Shown here: piece by piece, positions 10,736 through 21,000 of the stretch
Position numbering within the stretch: position 1 is the stretch's first letter
How the letters are laid out: the number at the start of each line of letters is the position of its first letter
DNA from: Euplotes cf. woodruffi 2 WChen-2021
Lineage: Eukaryota; Ciliophora; Spirotrichea; Euplotida; Euplotidae
Length of the DNA stretch: 21,207 bases
Assembly (NCBI GenBank): GCA_021441665.1
Contig: JAGYYN010044887.1
Coordinates: forward strand, 1-21,207
Reading direction: 5' to 3'
The notes under the pieces: model-generated
Told to the model about the DNA's origin: nothing
Databases searched by the model: none
What the model saw: only the letters and a program-made list of their open reading frames with translations
Position numbers and translations under genes: made by a program

Positions 10736-11179
10736 ATGAAGGGAAATAACAAGCATAACATCATGATTGGGCATAAGCACAGATCTGGGTACAAATCAAG
10801 ACCCATTCCGAATTTTAAAGGAAATAAGAGGATTGAAAACTACGAATCTGCAGCGATCGACAAAAACGAAAGGTCTCCTCAAGACTACACCTCAAGTGAA
10901 TGTTCAGAATCGAATACTCTGCAGTATCATTACAAGCACTTGAATTCGAATTACGGGACTGAGGAGATGTCCTGAAGTGATAGTTCGATGAAGTATGTAC
11001 AGTAGTTTACTTCGAGATTTATTACTCAAAACCGTACTTTAACTCAGTGGTTTTGCTATAAGCTGCGCATGGGTTCTACTAGCAGACACCAAAGCATTTA
11101 CAAGCGAGTATTTTACATTAACAACTGATGTCTCGAAGCAGATTGCTTTTGGAACTCACTGCAAAGCCGAGTGTTTTAA
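10736..11179 (+). CDS. Small unknown protein, two exons
   Basis: ATG at 10736 opens a basic, His/Asn/Ser/Tyr-rich frame (MKGNNKHNIMIGHKHRSG...) that passes a TGA at about 10973, read as Cys. An in-frame TAG at about 11003 is removed if GTATGT...TTCGAG (10993-11016, 24 nt) is an intron. The frame then continues through another TGA (NNC, about 11129) to TAA 11177-11179, giving about 139 residues. The acceptor is weak, so the alternative is termination at the TAG after ...SSMKYVQ. I recognise no family. It is transcribed away from gene A. Confidence 0.5.
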
Positions 11180-11388
11180 AACTTGAGCTTTGATCCCTTC
11201 TGTATCGAGTCACCAGTTGTTCATATAAAATATTTGTTTGTCAATCATCCCTGCCTCCCCTAAGGCACCTTTAGTTAATTTAGATCGACAGCTATCAATA
11301 AGACTTAGAGATTGCGCATTTTTATTCGTTGTTAAAAATTGTTACGACTTAATATCCTGCGTTAAATAAAATTTAATAAAGTCTAAAT

Positions 11389-11727
11389 ATGCAATCAGTG
11401 ATAACAGAACTTTATAGATACAATTCAGCAATAAAATACAGCGACAGCAAACTAAGCTCGTCTCCACCCTCGATTACTGAACGACACTTGATGGTCGAGA
11501 TGCAGAAGAAGCTCGAACTCATCGAAAACAAGCTTAATTTCTTCATGGAAGAAAGCAAGTGAGACAAAGGCTTCGAGAAGAATGCTTTTCAGATTTTAGA
11601 CTCTGAAGAAAGCAAGTTTATAGAGCAGGCTCGCAGACAACTCAATTTGCAAAGAGAATCTGTAGATAAACAAAAGCAAGCTAATACTAAATATTCGGTT
11701 CAAGGTAAAATTACATCTGATAAATAA
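11389..11727 (+). CDS. Small coiled-coil protein
   Basis: ATG at 11389 starts MQSVITELYRYNSAIKYSDS. It is followed by amphipathic helices (VEMQKKLELIENKLNFFMEE; then KFIEQARRQLNLQRESVDKQ). A TGA at about 11560 (ESK-C-DKG) is read as Cys; under the standard code this gene would be missed. The plain end is AAA-TAA at 11722-11727, about 112 residues. Alternatively a 34-nt GT-AG intron (11705-11738) adds about 38 hydrophobic residues and ends at TAA 11852-11854. I prefer the short form. No family recognised. Confidence 0.6.
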
Positions 11728-12317
11728 ATCTTAACTAGCAATTATTGATACTGAGGTTATATCGATTGTGTTAAGAAATATTGACTATTTATGTGAGATT
11801 TTGATTGGATTAAAATTAATCAATAGTTGATACATTTTTACATCAGGATTTTAAACAAGCTTTTTTAAAATATAACTTTTGTCTTATAATAAGTTTAAAG
11901 AAGTATTCTATGAGAAGTTATTTAAGTATTAAATCACCAAAAGATGCAATTTAATCGATATAAAATCTAAAACATCATCATTTTAAAATAAAACAACTGA
12001 TATATTAAATTCAGTTAATTTAATCTAAAGATACAGTCTATAAAAACAGCAAGTTCTAAAACAAAAATAAAATAACACATGTCACCAACTATCAAATTTC
12101 CTTCAGATCTTAATTATTTTACTATATTTCTCAATTTTAAAATCTTTTGTTTTCAGTTAAAAATTTTAAATTTTGGATTTGTCAGATTCTCTAAAAAGCT
12201 ACTCAGATAATATAGTTTTGCTTTGGATTTTGAAGAATAAGTGATCAAATGTATTTTATATATTCATCAAAATATTTAGTCTTTCGCCTGTTATTGAGTC
12301 TTACCCATCATTTAATC
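11728..12317. other. A+T-rich intergenic region
   Basis: Very A+T-rich, with stops in all frames. It holds the possible 3' exon of the preceding gene (11739-11854); beyond that I see no gene. The 3' part precedes the ATG at 12318 and presumably contains its promoter. Confidence 0.6.
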
Positions 12318-14113
12318 ATGTCTCTTTGTAGATTCAGATATCTCAACGCAGCACGGAGGAATGGTAAGCAATAATTTACATCAATAAGAGATATTTTTCG
12401 ACTGCAAAAAAACAATAAACCGAAATTTGTATTTTGTAATTTTTAAATAAAATTTAACAAAACCTAATTTACATCAAAATCTAAATTTAGCATGTTGCTA
12501 AAATTAGTATTTGATTCAACTCAATTTCATCATGCTTTTATATAATCACAGGTCGAAGTATATCCAGCGCTAATTTAAATAACAATAGATGTCAAATTAT
12601 GCAAAGTCTCAACAGCACAAATAAACCACTGTGAATTCCGTTAAAGAAGAATAAACCAAGTTGTTTTGCGTCTCCAAAATAAATCCAACACCACTGTAAG
12701 TGAGTTTTATTCATCCATTGATTATTCTAAGCACAACTGTGTTTCTAGGTACAGAAGAAGCGGCAGAAAACATATGCTTTTCCTCAAGCAGAGAAAATCA
12801 AAAACCAAAATAAGTAAGACCCAGTTGAATTTATTTTGAATAGTGCCAATTTTTCTCAGAAAAATACACTATCAAAGCAGCGAAACATCAAGAACCAGAC
12901 TTTAAAGTCTTCAGCGAATAACTACTTCGAGCAAATTAAAAAGATGTACAACAAGAACGGCATCAGCGACACCCCTCGGTCTGACTTTGATTCCAGCAAC
13001 TTCGACGTAAGCTTGTGACTTCATACCTTAGGACGAGCTCAAGACAAAGAGAAGCAGTTATTCGAATCATACAAAGCCAGAGGTCCGCAACACCCCTTCA
13101 ATCTTTTGAGAAGAGACATTTGACGATGCAAGTTTTCAGATGGACTCCCAAATGCAAAACCAGAACTTAATGATGACTGATGGATCTTATCAGAAGCTCT
13201 CTTCGATAAACTACTACAAGTTAATGAGCAGCATTCCTTCGAAGTTCGACAGCAAGTATAAGTACGTGAATCTCGAAAACTCAGATGTGTCTGGCAGCTT
13301 GTCAAGAACCAGCAGCGTCAACCGCACCAGCATCGATAAGTCAAGACACAGGTAATAGTCAAGACCGCATGAGTCTATTTGTAAAGGTTCAAAGCTTCAA
13401 GCTTAATTATTTAACGAAATTTAAAACAAGGCTAATCTAAGCTTTTACTTATTAGTAATAGAATTTAAATCAAAATCTAAAGCAAAAATACAGTATCTTT
13501 TGAAAAATTAAAAAACCTGATTGTTAAAGAGTAAAACTCAAATATCACGCTTTAATAAAAACTGCTGCTTTAATTTGCCAATCAAACCCATTGATAATAC
13601 AATTGTATAGGATCCCTGACCTTGTCGAGATCAACCGAGGAATTGATGCGTATAAATTCAGAGAAAGCTTAAAGAGGTCGTCATCTAAAAAGCTTGAGAT
13701 CTTGAAGAATTCTAATTCGACTTCGAATTTCTGTATCAATAAAGATCCAGAACAATTCATAATGAAAAGAACGCCGACTTCGATAAAATGTAAATGATTA
13801 ATGTGCTATGAAGCTAATAACAAGTTTAGGTCTGACTAGAGCACCTTCAGCACAAAAGATATGGTATCAGAAGGGAATTAAATGAAGCAAGTCTCCAATT
13901 AGAACAATGAACACCACTGGGAATAATGTCTTAAGAAGCAACAGCAAAATCAATAAGTCTTTAAGGGACATCAGGAAAAGCTGTAATGATATCAAAAGGA
14001 ACCTAAGCCCTAATGCTGCGAATACCAAGTGCAATACAAATTTAAAGAATGTTAAGCTAAAGCAAGACCTTGAAAAGAAATTCCAGATCAGTAAGAAAGC
14101 ATTACTTAAATAA
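12318..14113 (+). CDS. Unknown Ser/Asn/Lys-rich protein, 7 exons, one +1 frameshift
   Basis: Exons 12318-12363, 12552-12695, 12749-12813, 12844-13006, 13032-13351, 13611-13789 and 13830-14113. Introns are 188, 53, 30, 25, 259 and 40 nt, all GT-AG (GTAAGC, GTAAGT, GTAAGA, GTAAGC, GTAATA and GTAAAT donors). With one T skipped at AAA-TAA-A (12680-12682) the exons sum to exactly 400 codons, a 399-residue protein from MSLCRFRYLNAARRNGRSIS to QISKKALLK-TAA. Three UGA codons are read as Cys (about 12630, 13120 and 13880). The protein is basic and apparently disordered, with Lys-rich helices near the C-terminus (LRDIRKSCNDIKRN). I recognise no domain. The model needs no ad hoc steps beyond the one shift, so it is the cleanest gene here. 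Confidence 0.82.
12677..12682 (+). other. +1 frameshift site AAA-TAA-A
   Basis: CFASPK reaches AAA TAA A; +1 gives KSNTT, which meets the GTAAGT donor at 12696 in the phase required by the next exon. Confidence 0.8.
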
Positions 14114-14367
14114 CTGTGCTTTCATATTCTCAAACTAAACTGTCAATATCGCTTATCTAGTTATTATTAAGTAAATCAATAAATTCTTTACAATTTTTTT
14201 AATCAAGCTTTTCATTATTTCAAATTTACCTGTGATTTTTTATTAGAAAAGACTACATCGATAATTTTAGTAAAATAAATAATTTTGGTACAATTTGACT
14301 ATTTTCACGAATCTAAGCTAATAATATAGAAAAACTAGGTCCAAGTTTGTTAAGTTGCTCTCAAAGC
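14114..14367. other. A+T-rich intergenic spacer
   Basis: About 250 bp between the stop at 14111-14113 and the ATG at 14368, with no open frame of note. Confidence 0.6.
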
Positions 14368-14594
14368 ATGCACGGCTTTGAGACGATGAACTTAAAAGAG
14401 TCTCACGACAGCAGCATCGATAACTCGGTCAAATACAACATGTCCAACGTGTCTTCGTAAGTGTCCTGAATAAAACCGTTAGATCGAAGGATCTCTCGCC
14501 GTTTGGAAAGTCGAGAAGATCGAGGAAAGATCGAGTTGAAGTCAAAAAGATCAAACTGTTCAACTACTTCTTCGAAACACCAATCAATCAATAA
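14368..14594 (+). CDS. Small two-exon gene or first exons of a longer gene
   Basis: ATG at 14368 opens MHGFETMNLKESHDSSIDNS. A textbook 26-nt intron (GTAAGT...GTTAG, 14457-14482) joins it to a basic stretch (SKDLSPFGKSRRSRKDRVEV). The frame ends at CAA-TAA-A (14589-14595). In the +1 frame it would go on about 39 codons (KLVSIDADNSAVGG...) to TAA 14710-14712, so a frameshift cannot be excluded. The +1 frame is also open across the whole second exon, so the frame of that exon is not certain. It may be an independent short gene or the 5' end of gene B. No family recognised. Confidence 0.45.
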
Positions 14595-14596
14595 AC

Positions 14597-14618
14597 TTGT
14601 CAGCATCGATGCTGACAA
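14597..14618. repeat. 22-bp perfect palindrome
   Basis: Two 11-nt arms (TTGTCAGCATC and its exact complement) with no spacer, starting 2 nt after the TAA at 14592-14594. It could form a hairpin in RNA at the stop codon or be a protein-binding site. Confidence 0.9.
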
Positions 14619-14712
14619 TTCAGCAGTAGGAGGAGCTTGAGGTCATCATGAGCAAATAAAATTGATTAAATTTTACCGCCAATCTTCTTTAATTTGTTCT
14701 TCGAAGCAATAA

Positions 14713-15023
14713 AATAAATTTTCGACTCACAGCGGGTGTACTATTATAAGTTCAGCAAATGGGCTGTTAGTGACAGTTCGTGCTGTTAACTTAATTCTGC
14801 GAGTGTTAAAATTTAAAGCGGCAAGCTGTTGGATAATACATAAACCCGAGCTGCGTTCAATCAGCTAGCGACAGTCTAAACTTAGATAATATATTGGACT
14901 TATATTTATACAATGGATTCTAAAAGGCATTGAGATAGGTAATCTTGTGCTTTTGCCAGCTATCGATAACTAGCCCTCTCGATTATCGCTATAAAGCAGC
15001 CCGAGAATACGATTGAAAATTGC
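14713..15023. other. No recognisable gene
   Basis: About 310 bp with frequent stops on both strands. It contains no supported exon. It lies upstream of the provisional start of gene B and may hold its promoter or a first intron. Confidence 0.5.
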
Positions 15024-18000
15024 TTGGTTGGTTTAGAACTCTGCTTTACTTTTAAATGTCAGTTTCGCATGTTGAAGTTGATGTTTCAAAATTTAGCTGC
15101 TTTAAAAATATTATTCAGTTTTATACCATATTTCTGTGAAAACCTTTCTATACTAAAAATAGAGAACGTTGGTGGTGAATGTATTAATTTTTGGATTAGG
15201 AGAAAAATCAACATTAGACCGGAATGATCAGTTAATGAAAATTTTAATGCAAACAAAGAGAAAATATAATTTCGAGAAGTGAAAGAAATTCACTTTCTGT
15301 ACTTATTCCGAAGACCACTGATAATCCTAATAATGAGATTTTATTTGAAAAACAAAATTTAAAGAAAGAACTCAAAAATGATCAGGATTGTAAAGCTCCA
15401 GAAAGGAAGCAAAAGAAACTCAGAATTTCAAAGAAAACTAAAACGAAATAAGCATAAACGAAAAATTCCTAATGTTAAGGATGATTTATGGAGAAAATAA
15501 AGAATCGCTAATTCAAAAATATTTGCATACAAATTTAAATCAGAATCACGACCGCTTTTATAGTACAACAGTTGTTAGTCCTTTAAGACTAAATAGAGAG
15601 CATAACTTAGGCGATACTAATCATTTAGATAAATCATTGGCAATTGATAATTTTATCAGCTCGACTATTAAAAACTGAACTGTTAGTGATCAGTTAAAAC
15701 AGCAAATTTTGAACCCAGATTTTGACAACAACATCTTGAAAAACGATCCTTTCGGCAAAACAAAAAAGTCATTATTTCACAGTCGATCAACAAGTATTTA
15801 AAAATCAAAATATGCAAAATGAGGGCAATCACGAACACAGGCCGATTTTTACCCAATTAAAATCTGTGATCTCAGGAAAGCAAGCTGGCAATCGGTAATT
15901 TGATTTTTAGTTGAAATTATTGGTTTGCAGCAATAATTTCAACTGTATATCTTCATTTTTCAATTTTTTGTTTCAATAAACAGTTTAGAAGCCATCGATT
16001 TGCTTTGCAATCATTTAAAAATGTATATGCAAAAATGTCACTAATATCACTTTAGATTTTGATATATTTTGCATAGGACATCTCAAGCAGTGACGCAAGA
16101 GTCTGAAAACAGGAATCTATCACATAGCAAATTGCTTGATCCAGCAAGATTGAAGAAGATTCGCAGGATTGAAGAACACAAAAGAGATCAAAACCAGACT
16201 CCAAAGAAAACATGCCACCATATCATCCCCTGAATGTGTTGGAAGAACTCAAACACAAGTGTAATTATCATTCAAGCTAAAAATAGTTTTATGTTAACCC
16301 TTCTTTACTGATATAAGAATTATGCTTAGAACTTGAGTCCAAGCAACAATCAGCGGAACCAAAGTGCTCGCTACCAGCGGTACTACACTTCCAGCTACGA
16401 GCATTCTCCAAACACAGCGAATTTGATAATCGAGCCGAGCGACACTTCAATTATTGATTTCGAAGAGTTGAACAAAATCGAGGAAAACATGTACAAAAAG
16501 CTCGGTTTTCCCCCCAAAATTTCCGGCACTCGGTAACTCGTTGCGAATGACTCGCTTTAGCAGAAGCAATAATGCGAAGAATTACATTCGGCTATCTTCG
16601 CAGAACGTCGCCATGAATCTGCAAAATGATATCCAAACCCCGCAGACTGGAGATATGTGAACTCAGGATGCGAATTTAAAGTACGTTTAGGATCGATCGT
16701 TTTTATTATCAACTTTAAGATTGGAAAATGAAATTTTATTAAGACTTACTGTAGATCGACATCAAATCGAGCGAATAAAGAAGCAGAACTCGCTACCACA
16801 AATGAAAATATCGACAGCAAGTCTGAAAATGTGCTACAAAAGAAGAATGAAAATGAAAAACCTCAGCTGAAAATCACTAGAAAAATAGGCGAGCAAGTTG
16901 TAGAAACTATTTTTCTTGAATTTCTTGGCAATTCTGAAAATCAGTTTCAGAACCTTTCTGATATCCCGTTTTTGAAAAAGCATATCATTCAAAATCAGGA
17001 AGTTAATAAAAGTAAAGTTATTAGTGAGAACGATCAGCAGATTATTCAGCAAAGTAAAAGCGATAGCTTAAATCAAATATAGCTGAAGCAACGAAACTTA
17101 ACAGTATGAGTTTTATAGTGAATAATGATTTAGATTCAAAGCACAGCGAAGTAAACTTAGATCGAAAAACGTCTCAGAATCTACATTCCTATCAGAAGTT
17201 AGCAAGTCAGATTAAAACTGAAGAAAATAAAACAATGACTCTGCAGGTTCCTTTCGAAGAAGTGAAGCTACCTGCTGAGGAATCGAATTTCTTGAATTTC
17301 TTTAATCCAAACTCATGCAAATTTACATTTGGGGAGAACTCGAGTATTGATCAGTCAGCAAGTAACGAAAACGCTTTGTCAGTGGATACTAAAAAGTAGG
17401 TCTTTAGAGTCTCACTTGCCATAGCAATCAAAATCTTTGTAGTAAAGTTCAAGAAACACTTAAGAACAAACCCAAGAGAAAAGTCAAGAGTGGGTTGTTC
17501 AAGATAGGCCATCATAAGTAACAAAGCTGCATTGAAGACACTTAAGAACATTCTTTCGAATAAAAGCAACCTGTCTTCGAAGAACAGCCTTTGGAGAATG
17601 GAGGTGGTTAAGGAGACTAAGCCAGAACATACTATTAAGCTTATAGATCCTTCATATTTAAACTCGTACAACCAAGAGCAACGAATGAACTCTTTATATA
17701 TTAAAGATATGCCAAGCAGTAAGAACATCGAGGCCCTTAGCGTTTTAAATCAAAATTCAATGCAGAATATCAGGAGCCAGCGGTGCTCATCTCCTGAAAA
17801 CTTTATTAGCAGCATTATCAGCGAAATGGAGGCCGAACAGGACGCAGTTGGGTTTAAAGTAATGGATTTCAAAGACCTCCATAACTCTGATGACATATAC
17901 GATGGATTCTACTACGACACAATGATCGATTTCGCCTGAAGCTCAACTGAATACTCAAAAAGTATTGTTTCGAGTAAATAAACAAGACGCAGACACGCAT

Positions 18001-21000
18001 TTTCTTTACAATGAAGACTTAAATCAGAAGATCTCGATTGAAAGAACTTATCACTATAATGAGTCGAATTCGATGCAGAAGAAGAATTCAAGTAAGAACG
18101 ATATTTAGTGTTGCTGCTAATGTGAGTTTAATATAGAAGATTCATCTCTGAAACTTAAACTCAAAAGCAAGACATTTATTTCATTAGCTATGAAACAGAA
18201 AAAAGAAGGTATTTTGTCTTTTCTAAAAGAAAAAATAAGGCAGACTCTAACATTTTTAAATTAGATCTTATATCCCCTGCAAATGCTCATCCAGATAAGA
18301 TGCTAAGAAGGATCACAATAGGACACGAGGTTTATAAAATCGGAGATATTGTGAATTCTAATAACGGTAGAAGAGGCACTGTTTTTCACTTCACCGCAAC
18401 CGATTTCAGTGGACTTGAAATAGCGAAGCCACAAAGTAGTCCTCAAAGGCAAGGCTCAACCAAGCACATGTCGATTTTGAGAAAAAGCTCGATTATTTCA
18501 AAGATGATGGAGGGCTCAGACAACAAGAAGCAAAGCAGTGACCAGATGGAAGAAATCAAATCAGAGTTTAGTGGAGAAAGCTCATCTATGGATGTCTGTA
18601 AGCAATATATTCAGCCTTGTAGTAATATATTTTCATAGCTGCAACCGCGTCAAGGATAGGTAGTGATACAAGCAAACATGCTGCAATCAGTAAGCCCTAT
18701 GTGTAGAATATTTAGGCTCAACAAAACTAATCTCTTCACCAAATATGAAGCAGGAAAAGATGCTTATAGTATGTGAAATCAAGCCCAAATCTCGAAGACA
18801 AAACTTTCAACGAGTCAAATCCGAGATCGGTGAGTGCTTCAAACTAAATCTTAGATTGATGTACACTTGTCAACCAAGAATTGTACCAAGATAATGTAAG
18901 AAGACCATCGAAAAAGGATTCCTCGAAAGTTGCCAATTTCTTCAGTGCATCTTCAAAGTTTAAAAATGCAGTGAAGCTGGTCACTCAAAAGTCTGATCGA
19001 AGGAAAAGCGTCGAATCATCTAAAATAATCCTCAACAGCATAATCTTAAAGCAAGAGGAGTTGACTAATTATGAGTATAAGCTTTTCTCTCAAGAACAAA
19101 AAGAGCTTGCACTTGGCCTTGATATGGTGCATGACCTGGATAATCTACTACGAGAAAGAAACAAGTCCAATAATCTTGTTGACAGCAGAGGAATATAGCT
19201 ATTATCGATATGAATGAAGCAAAAGCTAAAAGCGCTAAAAGAGTCTTCACATTCTCTAAAGGAGACTACTCAAGCATATACAATGAAGCTGACTATATCA
19301 ATAATGACAGCACGATATCAAGACTTATCGAAATCAACAAACTATCGAGTATTAATATTCTTAATGAAATTGAAAGATTCAGAACCCAAAACGCAGAATT
19401 TATTAGTGAACTTAACAGCGATTCAAAGGCTCAAGAAATGAATACTGCGATGATTGAATACCAAGTTTTGTGATTTTCAGATAAAATTATGAACTTCATA
19501 TATAAGTCAAAAGATGAAGAGATCAGTAATAATATCAATCCGCATTACTGGATCTACCACTCAAGAATAAAGTGAATTGATCTTACCTTCTCAGGAATTA
19601 TTCTCTCTTTGAATGTAGATGTGCACAATATCATTACTGATAAATATTTATGAATCTATGATCAACTGAAAACTCTTTTTAAGAGGAATTATAACAACAG
19701 AGCCCTGATAATGGAGAAATATGCTAAACAGCACGATGGCGAATATATTTATAGCTTAATACAGAACCAATATGCAATTTTGTTCGAGCGAGAGTGCATT
19801 CCTGAACTGCAGAAAATCATATTTAATAATTATAAAGAATCAGAGACACCACGAATATTCGACAGTACCGAGTACAGCGTCATGATCGATCTCAGAATCG
19901 ATCAGATGATGAACTCGAAATTCATGCTGAAGTCGCTGACTAAAGCTGAAAGGTCGCATCAAAAATAACTCAAAAGGATCTCGAAGTATAAGTCACACAG
20001 TTTCTCGGCAGATTAGCTCAATATGTCTCTCAGAGCATATTGAAGAAGTCCGCTTTTCAAAAGTAAAGCCTGGCATGAACAATTACATCATCTCCGGATT
20101 TGCAGAGGTTCATGACAAGTCAAGCCAGAGAAGATCTCTGTACCACATCCTTTCAGTCGACTACAAACTGTCTAATATGTACGGCTACAAATGCGCAAGC
20201 TTAATATCCAAAGATGGATTTTACGAGGTCTTCGAGCCTGCCAAAATAGAACTGCAAAACATCCCCAAATTTGAACCCGATCCATCAGAAGGCTTCTCAG
20301 GGTATGAAGACTCGAGTGGTGAAGAGGAGAAGGAAGTTAAGGAACCTTTAATTGCAAATCCAAAGAATGTCAGGAAGTCTTTAGAGAAACAGTTAAACAC
20401 TAAAAATCGCTACAAACTTGGCTTCGTCAAGAAGGCGCCTTCTGAAAGCACTGAAAAGCTAAAGAATGACTTTGATAACGACAATTCTCTTATAAAGCAT
20501 GCTCAGACTGAAGAACATGGTTTTAATGATATTATGATGGTTAAGTCACAGGGAGCCAGAGAAGTATCACCTAAAAGTAACGTGTCTAACTACTCAAATG
20601 CAAGAAGCCCAGTTGCAGTCCTTGGAAAGTACAGATGGGCAAACAAGCATAGAAAGCAATCGCTAGATTCACGAGTTTCATCAAAAACAGAGCAAAAAGA
20701 TCAGTCCAATTCTTTCGATGACAGTGAATCAAACAATTCTTCAGAACAATCCAAGCGAAAGAAAGAAGACTCAAAACTGATCGATGAATTTGAAGGTAAG
20801 TTATACGCAAATAGGTCGTGATAATCTATTTAGTTGACGATAATCGCAAACTCAGAAGGATAAGCACAAAGTTATCTGAAAATTCAATTCCAGTCAAAGT
20901 CATTAAGAATCTAAAATACGTTAAGTTTCTTCGAAGAACATCAATCCTCAAAAAGACGCTTCTTGGCAGAATTGTAATGAAATTTAGTAATATTTTTAGT

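Noticed and set aside
16078-16260. Similarity between B's RRIEEHKRDQNQ and a frame of A near 8870 (ERIQARRRNQN)
   Set aside because: That A frame is replaced by a better one using the 29-nt intron 8820-8848, so the likeness is chance.
17080-17082. ATA-TAG followed by continuation two bases on (apparent +2 shift) in gene B
   Set aside because: A 29-nt intron 17054-17082 with GTAAAA donor and ATATAG acceptor explains it exactly.
18636-18638. TCA-TAG apparent +2 shift in gene B
   Set aside because: The 41-nt intron 18598-18638 (GTAAGC...CATAG) gives the same frame.
19165-19198. ATA-TAG apparent +2 shift in gene B
   Set aside because: Not listed as a site because a 26-nt intron 19165-19190 (GTCCAA...CAGAG) gives the same frame; its donor is weak, so it stays undecided.
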